Part shown: positions 36,649-50,500 of the stretch, in pieces
Position numbering within the stretch: the first letter of the stretch is position 1
How the letters are laid out: the number at the start of each line of letters is the position of its first letter
Assembly: GCF_040054535.1 (NCBI RefSeq)
Contig: NC_090785.1
Location: 6,941,501 to 7,005,500 of the forward strand
Length of the DNA: 64,000 nucleotides
DNA from: Antennarius striatus
Taxonomy: Eukaryota; Chordata; Actinopteri; Lophiiformes; Antennariidae
Direction of reading: 5' to 3'
Program-made: the position numbers and the translations under genes
The notes under the pieces: generated by a model
What the model was told of the DNA's origin: nothing
The model's database searches: none
Seen by the model: the letters and a program-made list of their open reading frames with translations, nothing else

Positions 36649-39600
36649 ATGGCCGTTATCAGGGTGTCTTCTTACCGCAAGCTGTTCGAGGATGATCACT
36701 GGAGAGGAAATGTAGGGTTGAGTGCGAGGTGTGCCGGGCAGTACCAGGCCTCCATCAGGTCTGTTTAAAATTTTGTGTATATCTATTCACAGGCTACGTT
36801 TATGCAAAGTTCTTGAATGTTGATAAAACCAGTAACTTAAAAAGCAAAAACCCTAATATTTGACCATGTTTGGTACAATTAAAATGAACAGAAACATTTT
36901 TTAAAAAATCTCATATTTCCTACTGTATTCTGATGCCTAATTCCTTACTGTGTATGCTGCTTTTGTCCCATCAGAGCTGCGGACAAGCGTTACTGTGAGA
37001 ATTTAGACTTTGCCACTGCAAAGAAGCTCAACATAGAGGGTCTGAATTGTTTTCTTCAGGACCGCATTGTCATCACCAGCCTCAATGACCGTCTGGTCAG
37101 GCTTATTGAACTGGTGAGGACAAAAACTAGTGACAAATCAGCCGTCTATTATACCTCTGCAATGCCAGGCCTTGATATATGTGTGTTTGTGTGTGTGTGT
37201 GTACATAAACACACACACACACACACACACACATAAGACTGTATCCGTATTGTCCCTGCACACCATAGGCCCGTTGTTTTGAAGAGGAGAACGAGTCTCT
37301 TGAATGTCAGATTGATGATCTAGAGGAGAAGCTGTATAGACGAAAAGCTTCCTTCAGCAACACCTCTGCTGCAGCTGAGCCGGAATCCGGTCTGGATGCA
37401 GTGGTGGAGAACCTACGCAGGGAGAGGGTAGGATGCTTCTGCAGCTGGGTGTGTCCCTGCGTGCTTCTCTGGGCGTGACAGAGAAGCACTCGGAGAAGCA
37501 TGGAATGAATTTGTCTCAGAAGACACAAGCCATTTCAGTTCTGTCACATCCCATCCCATCAATTTTATTTCGGTTTCCACAGTGACAGGCAGGCCTGATC
37601 TGTAACATCGTCATTATCCGTCACCGTCTTCATTGCTCCTCTCTGCAGGATGAGATTCTGAATGACACCGAAGAACTGCGTAAGGAGCTTGAATGTTTGA
37701 TGAAACACTGTGAGAACGCTACACATCGTCGGACCCTCCTGCAGCGAGAGCAGCAAAATGTTGCTGAGGTAATAGTTGACCTCTGACAGGGAGGTGGATT
37801 TCAGTGGGTTAGATTTATTTGTCTTGTCTGTGAAAAAGGTTGGCCAAAGGTTGAGTTGAATCACTCTGCGCAGAGGTACAGAGTCCACTGAGTTTACCTG
37901 GAATTTTAAATGCAGGAGTAACTGAGATTGTACACAAGAGTTGCAGCCAGGATGTCACAATCCATTTTATTAAAAATGGAAAATTTACACATTCATCCTT
38001 ATTAATCAACATAACAGTAAAATACACATAAGATTGTGATTATAATGCTTACCTGTTGCTGGAGGTGATCAATATCAAAATGACAACCAGAAAAGCTTTC
38101 TGTGTGAATGACAAATAATTTGTTTCTTAACTGATAAACAATTTAAACACAACACAAAAACAGTTTTACCTCTTTGTAGGTGAAGAGTGGTCAAAGTTGA
38201 GGTGCACCCTCCAATCTCCACATAAATTGAAATCCAGTGAGCAACATTAACCGTTTAATAACATTTAGCTTTTATACAGTGGAAAAAAACCCGTATAATA
38301 TAATAAATATCGACCCTGAAGTTCAATCAGGCAGTATTTTTTAAATGCCTGCGCTGATATATTCTCAGCACTAGGTGGCAGTGTTGCAAAACCTTTCCCT
38401 GCTCCTCCTCCCATTCATGTGAATCAGCTGCATTTTTCCACAGCTGCTCTGCGGAGCTCCACCAAATTGGTGATAAGTGTCAGAAAGCAGTCTCACAATC
38501 TGGGCTGGTGGCCCACTGCAACCTGAGCCACTAAGTTTTTCTGCACTCTCTCCGTCTACCACAAATGAGTTCCATCTCCTCCAACAAGGCCAGATGTGAG
38601 GGTGGCTTTAATTTCTCCTGTACAGATGTAATGCAGGCTGTAATACTGTGCTGTAATGTTCCTGCTGGCTTAGTTCTCTGGTTCTGAATTGGAAGCAGCT
38701 GCAGAGCGACAAGACTTGGTGGTAAATCGACAAGCAGATTGGGGAAGAGCAGAGATGCGGAGGAGAGGTGGGAATATTACACAGCTCTTACCCACAACTA
38801 GCTGCAGCTCTCTCGACATAATGGTAGACTGACAGTGATGAAACAAGACAGGTTTTCATTTCTTACACTCTTGACTACCCTGGCAATTTTCAAGATTCCC
38901 AAATTTCCCTACTTACTTCAATTTCTCAGTAATTTTATGCTGCTCTATTTTGTTGTTGGGTGTGGCGGAACATGGCAGCACAGATTAAATTACATATTGA
39001 CCAGATTTAAATGCAAACACAAGAATCATTGTCTTTGCCTGTTTCATACATTCTGGAGTAAGCTTTTGGGAACATTAAAAGTACTCCTAAACATGACCAC
39101 AGTGGTCACAGAGAGAATGTTTCTCAAGCACGTAAACAGAACAAGAAGTTCTTTTAAAAGCTCTAATTCTGTCAGATGTATTCTTAAAATGTTACAACCT
39201 CACTGGGAGGAAATAGTTGGTATCCTGCAAATATAATGGTCATTTCCTGGTTCTACTATAGATATTTGGTCAAATGCTTCATAAATCATTCCTGAATGTT
39301 TTTTCTTGCCTTTTAAATGAGATCTTTGCATTGTTGATCATTAATATTTAAAATAACAGAGAATTAATTTTATTTAAAGCCAATTTTTATGGCCCCATCC
39401 TCTGAATTTATTGTTTTGTCTCCGTCTCTCTGGTCTCATCAGCTCTGACATTTCAGTGCAAAGCTATAAAGCCTCTGCACTGTGCTTACCAAATGGCAGA
39501 CAGACACAGTTATTGACCAACTGGTGAACACTGTGGAGCATTTAGCGGCAAAAATGTCTGTTTTGTAGAAGCAGAAAACACAGATAAAAGAGAGTGAATA

Positions 39601-42600
39601 CTAGTGACACAAGAGTTTAGATGATTTTATATGAACACTCATCCTGCTCCTGTGTAATGTGTAAGAGAGAAACTGATAAGTCTAATGTTAAAAATTTAAA
39701 AGATGATTTGTCAACAGTGTTCTTACTTGGGTTTACTCCCACCTAGTGGCCACATAGTGTTAACACTGGTTAAAAGCTGCTTTGACGCCTTCACAAGTTT
39801 GTCACATGAGGAGACCTATTAGTAATTTTTTAAAAATCCCTTGATTGTCATTATTTTCAATTATTTTGCGTCATCATTTTACTGACTTTTTTTCTCTCTT
39901 ATAAAAACCATCTCGACGAAACAGACATCTTCTGTTTTCTTCTGTATTTTCTTATCTGATTCAACCATGGTATACTGGACTGGCGAAGGGAATAGAATTG
40001 GCCTTTACTACCCACTATTTCTCAAGGTGCTTAACTTCAAGCGACCAACGTCAAAATCACAGATACATTTGGTGACAAAACCCAAAACATTAAGATCATT
40101 ACTTGTCATATTTAAAACAAAAAAGTAGCAGTTGAGAATAAAAGAAAACAAAATACAACAAAAGATTTATCACCCTAAAACTGTAGCTTACCTCAACTCT
40201 ATGAAGTGTTTCTTGTGTTTAATGCGGTTAGAAGTTGCAGTGCATATTGTTTACAAGTTTCTCTCCAGCTGGCAGCTGACATTTAAACACAGACATCAGC
40301 AATAGCAGGACAGGACTAATTTAGTTTACTGCTGTCCATCAACAGTCTAACCACCCTGCAAGAAGGGCTCCACAGCTTGACCACAAAACCTTCAATGCAT
40401 GTGTCTAAGTTTAAATGCATGAAACCACAATAATTGCATCCAGTCCCAACTAATCTGCCCTTTAAAATTAGATGCAAACCCTTGCTGACAATTGTATTGG
40501 TGGTCAGAGCTTTTATGTCTAGGTTACCTTCTTCAAATCTACCTTCATTTCTATGTTCTGATGGTTCTTTAGACAGTTGCTCAGACTGGAAAGAAAAGAA
40601 ATATTTTTACCTATTTTTCAATCTGCGCTGTAATTTAGATCTCAGACTGTAATGTTGTTCTCACATACTTAAATTATGTTGAACCTCATTATGTTAAGCC
40701 TTGTTGTTACTTTCATTTCCTTTGCAGGCAGTGGACGGCGTGACAGCCGGGTGCTTGGCGTTGAGGGAGCAGGTGTCTATCTATGAGAAGCAGCTGGACA
40801 ACATGGAGGCACAGAAGGTGGGGTGGGGGGGCGGGGGTGGCAACGAAATTGACTCAAAATGCAGCACTTAGGTCAGGCAGGAGTGTTGGAGAGATTCCCA
40901 GATCGGCGGTGATAAACACAGCTGCAATGACCCTCTTTCTTCTTGCTCAAGAGCCAAGAATGGCTGCGTCAAAAAAAAAAAAAAAAAAACGCACACAGGG
41001 AGTGGGTTAAAATACAAACCATGTAATCTAGTAAATTTCAATTTTAGAGAAATAGTTCAGCAATTCATGGAAACATGCTTATTTGAGTACTGGCTGAGAG
41101 CCATTCTCATGCCTATGATTCTATAGCCAGGAAGCTGCTTTAAGTAGCACAAAGACTACAAACAACTGGTGGGCATTGTCTCACCCAAAGGTGAACAAAC
41201 CTGCCTTACATTATGTTAACGTCTCTCTAATTTGTTTAATTCATGCACAATCCAATCTCAAGGGTTTTATGTGCCAGACTGTTTGTGAGTCCCTGTTCCC
41301 ATCCAAGAATAGATCAGTGCTACCGCCATGATATAAAGCGCAACTTATCTCATATGAAATTTGTTTCTTGTGCAAATTAAACACATGAAGTATAACATTT
41401 TATCAGTGAACTTAAGAGGTGTTGCTAGGTGACATTTGTTACCTTTGGATGGATCTTAGCAACCTGTTATCCAAGGCAGCCATCTGATGATAAATGTGTG
41501 TAAACTATAGACATGAAAGAAGTCTATCCAGACAAAAATTGATCTGGAAATGAAAATATTTCAACTGAAGAAACAGGAAAAAAAAAAAGAGAGGGCAGAA
41601 AGACTGTATGGAATAAGAGAACCGAGATTTCTGGTCTGTGCAGAGATCATTCAGAGGCTAAGCTTTAGATACACACATTCAAGCATAGTCAGACATGATT
41701 GGTGTATCTGTTGCTGGGCGGTTTTGGGTTATTGTAAAATATGTATATTGGCTTTTGGGGATAAATAAATATTTGAATTCCTTTTGGAATGCAATTAGAT
41801 TGGAGTGACATCGGTCTTCATTTATATGACAAAGCATTTTTCCTGAAATCTTAAACTTTTGTCTTTACTGCGCCTCCATCCCCTCCATTGTCTTCAAAAT
41901 GTTCCACCTTGCCTGGAGATGACAGAAGCACAACAGCATCAGATCTAGAGGTTGTAGGCAAAGAGGGAGGCAGCTGAAGCAGATCAATTGCATCACACTG
42001 TATTTTCTCTCTGCAAAGCCGAGCTGCCCACCGTTTAACGCACTCCCTCTGGGACACGCTCAGTAACCCCGTCTGGGAAATGCAGCTGAATACCAAATGA
42101 AAACAGAAGTTCCCTTTGTTTTATTAACTGCTGTTATTATCAGGACTTCTAGATGCCACATATTCCCCTGACAAATCGGCAGGCAGGTTGTTATTTAGGT
42201 TGAAGGATAGGAAGAAAAATGTGTTTTTCTTACCGTGGCTCTAAAGCAGTTCATGTTGTCTTTGGAGGTTTTTTCTTTTTAATAAATGGTCATCATATCA
42301 TATATATTTTGCAGGTAATGCTACAACATAATAAAACCATTTTAGATTCTTTACTTACAGAAAGTAAATATATTCCACTGAAACATGCCTGCTGAGTTCA
42401 GTATTTTTTCAATATATTTTACTGAATATACAGTAAAACATCCTTTGAGTGCAAAAGAGTATGCTCTATGAATAAAGAACTGTTTAAATGCTGAATTATT
42501 CATTGACATTGTTTTGCTCATTTTAACTTGTAATGGTCAGAAATAATTACTTCAGTTTTAAAAAACTAGTCACGCACTCTATTTGTAAGAAAAGGCTCAG

Positions 42601-44536
42601 TAGAGTAACTACAACTGTGAAATAAAACATGCAATATTTAACTCTAAAATATTGTGGAATTGAAGTTTCAAGAAGAATAACAAATGAAAATACTTGGGCA
42701 ATACACAAGTACCACAAAAGTAATTTTTAAAAAAATGTTTTACATTTTACATTGCACCTCTGAGTTAAATGATTGTTGTGTATTTTTTTTGTATTTTGTG
42801 TTTAAGCAGGCATTGGAGAGTCTCCTGGAGCCAGTTGAAGGGATTACGGGGGCGCTGGCAGCTATTAAATATGGCAGCCCTGACATCGCTCCGGCTTTGG
42901 ATGTAAAGGAGTTCTACTGCCAGCTGGCTGAGAGACTGAAGGTACAACATACTGTAGCATAAAACACACAAACACACCTCTCCATGCCAAAGCTTTAGTA
43001 GCATACCTGTGTGCATTCCAAGAACCACAGCTCTTGTGGCTTTTCATTCAGGTACACTTACATGCACATGAATGGTCTCAAACGCACCTGTAGTGTAAAA
43101 AAAAAACTATGTGGATTTACATGAGGTCTGTTTTTGATAAGCTTAACAAACACTAGGTGTTAACAACCTGAACAGTCCAGCTTCAACATTCAGGTTTTCA
43201 TCCAAATGTCACATAAAATCTGGTGGGAAAAACAATGGAAGAACATAATTTAGTTAGACATTTATATTTCCTTAATGCTTTCACATGAGGAAGGTTCTGA
43301 TCTCATGCTGGGCCCACACAGATCGAGTGTTTTTGTATAATGCCATTTTTCATGTGGTGAAAGCTTCAGTGTACATTTTAAAACACGGGCTTCAGATATT
43401 TTATGATCAGTTAAAAAATCTATTTCTATTGCGATGTTGTTTTTAGATATTTTGACTTTTTTCTCCACTTCATGAGCACCAAAAGATGCATAAAACATTT
43501 TCGGGTGAAAATATCTATATTAATTTGTAATATTTTTATATTTAGATTTTTTGCATCAAACCTAGAACATCTTCCCTTTTTACAGCGTTGCTTTGTTAAA
43601 GTCAACCTATCCTGCAAAGAAAAGATGAAAGAATTGACACAAACTTGTGTGGCAGAAAGTTTTATATTAACCTTTCTTTTTCTTTCTTCACTCATTAATC
43701 ATTTTGCGACCCCTCAGATGTGTCCTGTGACCCTTTAGAGGGGACATGACCCCGAGGTTAGATTAGCCCTGGACTAAAGCTAGTAACTTCATATGAAGTA
43801 CTTGCTCCATCTTGACAAGCTACAACAGTGAAATTCCATGTTTCTGCATCAGTATACAACTTCAAATAGAGTCCTATATGATATATTTCGAGCACAGGGG
43901 CCAGTACTAGAAGCACTACTTTTACCTACTTTAAATGAAACTTTTGGAATTACTAGTTCTCTTGTTTCATAAAAGTAGGATTTTTTAAATTTATTTAGGG
44001 TTTCTTCTTTTTTCTTTAACTGTTTGTATTGATGCTTGTATATCTGATACACACTTTCAAGACAGCAGCTGTCATTCTCATCCTCTCATTGACTGCTTGA
44101 ACCATAAGTTTTGCACCGCAATAGCTTCTCTTTCTCTCTCTCTCTCGTTCTCTGAGGAAGCCTGGTCAGGCCCAGATGTAAATCTCAACTTGCACAAACC
44201 ACACAACGATACTCCCACTTGTGTTCTTTACCTCTTAACACAACACAAAGGAAGAACTTGAGAAACAGAGCTGCAGTTCTGGACCTCAACAGAATGCCTT
44301 TGTCCACCTTGGTGGACTTGTATTACTCAGTCTGAGTGGGGACTCACATCTTTACAAAGTCACATCATGATGACTGTATTTTCTTGTGGGAAAGTCCCTG
44401 TGAAGCAGATTGTTCAGTTTTACGATGTGCATTTGGTTTAAGTCTAGGGTAAGGATAATGGTTAGACAAGTTGTGTTATGTTTTGCATAAATATAATCTA
44501 TGTGATTTCGGCAAAAGTGATGGACACAACTCTCGC

Positions 44537-44568
<32 letters not shown>

Positions 44569-47500
44569 TACATATGTGTAGGTATGTGTGTAGTCCAAGT
44601 AAAGAGGTGCTGCACCGGGGTCAGACTGCAGCTCCGGTGGGTCTGACCCTCTCTGGGGTGAGGATGTCTGCTCAGTTCAGGGGTCACGGCTGCAATCAGA
44701 CTACTGGCCGCCTTCCCAGACTTCTCAGCAGCCCTGGAGTGGACGCTGGTGTGTCTGTGTGCGTGTGTGTGCGATTTGAATTTAGAGGCATGGCTGACAT
44801 TTTTGTAAATTTGTGTGTCTGTATACACATGTGCGTTCCTTGTTTCACCAAATCCTCCCTATTGACTAACTCTCTGCTTCTCATTTGGTCTCCTCTCTCG
44901 CCAGCTGGACACGAAGCTGTCTGCGCCTGGCCTTGATTTTGAGACACAATTGTTTCAATACTGAAATGATTGCTGTGGGGTCTGAACAGTAATGGTAATT
45001 GCTGGCTGACTCCCTCACACCTGTGCACCCTCTTGTTACTCGTTTTGGGTGCGTTCGTTCCATCTAATCAGGGCTGCAGAGTACACAGAGAGATGTTTGA
45101 ACATCAGCCAGTATGAGAGCAGCACTTAACTGCCCCAAAGAAAACGGTTACACGCCACATTTTTGTGCTCCTGCACGCAGAAAATCAAAGGTCAGACAGT
45201 TTTCTTTACATGTGCAAACTTTCACGAATGTTTTTTGTTGCTCATCCTCTGTGCAGTTTGACTGTGGCGCGACGTCTTCTGCTGTGGTTTGCAACGGTTA
45301 CAGGAAACAACTGGACAAGGAAGGAGCTGTCAAGTCAAAAGACATCAGTGAGATGAAGATGATGGTAAGTTAACACGTTTTTGACCACTATTTAAAGGGT
45401 CAGTTCCACAAACTTACACAATGAGAAAGAAAAATAAGGATAGGATGTAACTGCATGATCTGTACGTGTACACCATGTTCCTCAAGCAGTATGTGAGAGC
45501 AGCGTTGTCAAGTCAGCGACTCTTACCAGATTTAGGGACATTTCAGACTCTCTTAGTGACTTGCAAAAGGATCGATGTAGCATGTTAGCTATCTCCCGGA
45601 TTAATCTCAGCTCTGTGATGCTCATTATGGGAGATTGATGTCTGTAATATTATATTATTTGCAAATGGTTAGTTCAATACAATTTTTGATGGATTTGATT
45701 TTTAAAAGGATAATACAGAGTAACTGAAATAAATATTGCAGTTGAAATATTACGTTTTTGTAATGCCGTGAACACCATCAGTTAGACATATAAATCCCAC
45801 TGAGAGCTGTAATCCTTTACAAATAAAACCAAAATGGTCTGCACGGCAAGTTTTCGTACTGCTAAGCAAGAAAGTGTGTATTTTTATGTGTTGAACCCAC
45901 CCTTTAGGACTCACAGTTACACACACCATTTAAGTCTTCCACTTACTACCCACTGATTGAGATCTTCCCATAATACATTTCCCACATCTTTACCGACAGA
46001 GAAAAGAGGAGTCTGATGGCCTACAACTGGCTCTGCATCGGCCATCAGTGCATAAATCACACATAATGGTGAAAATGAATGGTACCCCACAGCAGGTGGA
46101 GGGAGTGGAGAACAGCTGAGTGACAGCAGAGCAACAGTGTGGGAGATCCTGCTGACCAAAGTGTTTACTTTACAGACAATTTCAGCAGGAGATGTGAAGG
46201 GCTAGGCCTCAGCTCAGACAGGATTTATTGCCCTCCGTGTCCTCAGTTATTAAGTACAGTCTCTCAGAGCTCCTGTGGTGTCATAAACGTCTTAAAGCTT
46301 GACATATGTACGCACACACATTGACTGGAGACTTCCTCTGAAAGTGGAAGAAAGTTTAGAGACCTTCAGCTAATGTTTCTCATCTCAGAAAAGTCCCAGA
46401 TGAGGAAGAAGGGGTTTTTATGGAATAGATAGCAAAGTGCAGCATCAATAAAGACAGAAACCAGGCGATTATGACTTCAATAAAACCACACACTGATTCC
46501 AGGAAGCAGAAACTATCTTAATTCAGTCTCTTCCACATCCGTCAGATCTCAGCTGACACCTAACCACATCTGTAACAAACACGGTGGTTTGGTTCTCATT
46601 ACCGTGGCCTTAGCTCTACCTCCAACTCTTTAAATAAACCACACAGCAGAAGTCTTCTAACATCATCCACTTCCCCCTTATATGCAACACACAATCCCCA
46701 CTTCTGCTCCTTCCAGCCTGACGGATGGACACCACGGCTCGATCTCCGTTTCCTCTGTTACCCATGATGGATGCCTCGGGTCTGGTTTCTCACTGGGACA
46801 CTACGTGGCCAAACAAACGGATTACAGTGAAATCAGCCCTGACACAGAAATGTATATAATAGAGCAGGCAGTCATCTGGTTGTACACTACTACTCACAAA
46901 GAGCAGCCATCCAGGCTTCACTTATCATCCTGGGAGAATGGGAGAGTCAGGCATTCACCCGGGTCCAGGAGTCATCATCAGCCTCTAACTGGGGTCTTCC
47001 TCTGGTCACATGATCTCAATGACAGATGAGCATGGCTGCTAGGATCACCATCTGGCCATGACAGCTAGTTGTTGAACTTCTGTGACTGGTGTTATTTCTT
47101 TGAGGCCTCAGACAAAAACTAAGGTTGATACTCATGCATGACTTGATGGAGCAAGTTCTCTGTTTATCTGTGTAAGTTGGGTCGGTTGAAATACTTCTGT
47201 TTAGCCGGAGATAGGGCTGTTGATTGGACGTGATGGACAACCTAAGCGATTCTCTTTCTTCCAGCTCATTGTTTGAGTTTGCTCCCCCCCCCTCCAATTT
47301 CTGCCCTAATCATCCCTGCTTCCACCCGTGGTACAGAGCTGTTAGCACACAAAGCAGATAGTCCAGAACTATGGTAATGTCTCTATAAGGCTGTTTTTTA
47401 TCAGCTTTAAATGGCACATAATGGGAACATGTTAAAGGATCCTATGCACCCAAGTTGTGTGCTGAACTGGTTCATGCTTTCAGGTTCCCACTTTGCTAGA

Positions 47501-50500
47501 CTAAATACCATGGAAGGCTTAATGTGTGCTAACAGTTTGGAAAAATTGATTCCTTCACACAGTAACAAATCTAATATGTTGATTTTTAGTTTATATAATG
47601 TTCAGAACACTCACTTTAAGCTTTTAACACATTAAGATGCCAGCATTGATACAGTTTTAAGGTCAATATCAATGTATTGAACAGAATTAAATGGTGCTAC
47701 ATGAGAAGTTGGATGGTCTACAAGTTATTCCAATGTCCCCTGGGAGTATTATCATGAATTGGTAAAACAGAAAGAGAACTGCAAGACTATGGTGTGAGAT
47801 TTGTGTTTATAAGTTGTCCAAAAATATGACTTAAAATGAACGTATGTGGAAGAACAGGTAACTGCTTAATTCTACAATCTAAAGAAAAAAAAAAAAGTTT
47901 CATTTTGTGCACCAAATGTTACAGCAATCACATCAGATGTTCACTACATATTCAGAAATCTTGTTCAAGCGTAATGTTCAACATTTCATGTCCTTAAATG
48001 TCTGCCATTTCTGTGGCCACGACATGTATATGAATGTCTTTTAAATAACTCTTGTCTTATATTGTCTATATTCTTTCAGACCTACAAGCTACAAAAGAAG
48101 CTTGCTGTGCTTGAGAAGTACAACAATGAGCTGGAGGAAGAGTTCAGTATGAGGAACGCTGCATACGCGGATGAGATCGCTGAGCTGGAGGTCTGAGACT
48201 GATTAATGCAATCATAGGCTGAACAAAATCAGTGTTTTCTACTAATACTGTCATTCAGTTGCTCTCTGAAAGCCCGCCATCCTGTGTGTGTTTATGTGCA
48301 TGCAGAGTACTATAGATGAAATGCAGCACCAGGAGGCCAAACTAAAAGTGCAGATGAAGGAGCAGTGTGAAGATTACAAGGAGCTGCTCAGTGAGAAGAT
48401 GGCCAGAGATATGGAAATAGCTGCATACAGGTCAGGATAGCTTCATGCAGTAAATGTCAGCAGTGGTGGGAATTTTTCATTATATTTTCACCTGTTGATT
48501 TGTTGGGTATAAATTTCCAAGACACTTTGTGGAATGTTGAGGCGTAGAAAAGGAGAGCATCTGTTGGGTATTAGTCCAAATAAAGGGATGAATTGTGGAT
48601 TTTAATAAAGCAATTTCTTAAAAGCTTGCTTAGTGATGCGTCCTCTAATGTCATTGTAGCTGCTTTATTAAATTCCTAATAAGTATATTGAATAAATAAC
48701 AACGAAACTTAGAATCTGAAAAGTTGCAAACAAAACATTTGAAAGACAAAAAAACTTAATATTAGGTAAGTCTTGATAAGCATGCATCTACTGCATTACC
48801 ACTAAGTAACTTATGTCACATATTTATGTTTTTTCCAGCACTACTAAAAAACACACACTAGACAGATCACCTTACATTCTATCCAATATTGATGGGTCGG
48901 TTGTTGCAATGTCTTTATAGATTGCTGTGTTTTGGAATTGGGAAAATATATGTAATCTTTTTTTCTGGCATTGATTTTCCAGCAGTAATTGCACTTTAAC
49001 CTAAAGACCCTATTTGCTGAAAGAGACCATTATGTACAAGTGCTGACTCGTTTTGTAATTATGAACCACTTTAAATGCAGCTCTCGCTATAGCTGTCCAC
49101 ACTTTCACAACTCCGACTCCCCTCTTAAATTTAATTGCAGTTTGTTCTTTAAATGAAAAAATGAAAGCCACAGTTTTTAAAATACACTTCATATCTTGCA
49201 CAATGTGATACCAGCAGACCACAATACATAAAGGCAGTTGGGGACAGATCAGCCTGGGGCAGGGATAGACAGGGAGTTTCTCACCAGTGAAATCTTTGTA
49301 CCAGGTGGTTTCAATGATGAGTTTGTATGTAATGTTTAAGTCTTTCATTACATGTTTTATTTTTCCTTATAAACAAAAACATTCTGCTCAAGATAACACA
49401 AGCGCTATTTCCGCATAATCAAATGAAGCACAATATTATCCAAAGAAATGTTGATTATTATCACCTTGACATCTGCAATGTCCATAATAAGATATTCCTG
49501 CCAACAAAGGGTTGAGATCCTGGGGCCAGCCTGGGTCACAGGAAGCTCCTGAATAGGATGCAGTTTCCTGAATGTGACCTTGAAGACATTTGATGTCATT
49601 CCCTCCTTCCACTGAGGTTGTTTATCCATCTGCCATCCTGGTATGTGGAGTGACGCACTGAAGCCATCTCATCCTGCTACCACATACTCTTTATTTGTTC
49701 CTCCATCAGCGATCCAACTGCATCCACCCACCCGGGGGGCCCTGTTGTAGACCTGAGCACAGATCCTCAGAACCTCATTAGAATGGGCAAAGGACCTCAC
49801 GCTGTCAGTGCTGTGTCCTGGTGCTCTGCCAGCTCTTCTCTATGCCAGCCTGTTAATGTCAGCCCCCCCACCCCTTGCACACATTTCGAAATTTGCCACA
49901 GTTCTAGTTCCCTCTCATTAACGAACGCACCGACCCAAAGACATTTAAGGCACAGGAATGGCAAACAGCAGATGCCAAGTTTGTCCCCTTCTTTACTGGA
50001 TGTTTTGTCATCCGTGATGGTAACCATGAATATGAAGTGAAAATGGTTGTTGTTTATTCTCTCTATGCCCTGCCAAACTGTCTGCACTACAGATCATAAA
50101 GACTACTGGATGCCATTACTGGGTGGCTTATCGCCTGTGAAAGCATCGCAGCACAGTTTAGGCAGATGCTCGCTGCTTTTGCTCACTGCTAATGAGAACC
50201 ATATTATGTCATACTTCATTCTGTTCGCCATGGTCTGTTCACGCTGGTTCATGACACAGCAACAAGTAGTTCCACTCAGGACAAGATCCTAAGGCAAATC
50301 ATAAAGTGGGTTAGTGTGCAGTTTTTCCAATTTTAATACGGCTTTAATCAATAGACTTTGGTTGGTTTGGTTCAGCTCCACTGAGCATTCACTCTTTTAA
50401 TTTTTTTCTGTTGTATGTACCACTTTTGAGAAGCAGCAGGTCACTCCTTTCAATGAATTACTTTTAAAAGCCCACTGTGCACCACCTGCCCAGTTCTAAA

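Noticed and set aside
44352-44936. Overlapping ORFs of 150-158 codons on both strands
   Set aside because: They lie in an intron of the IF gene, span a TG repeat, and have no recognisable protein features.
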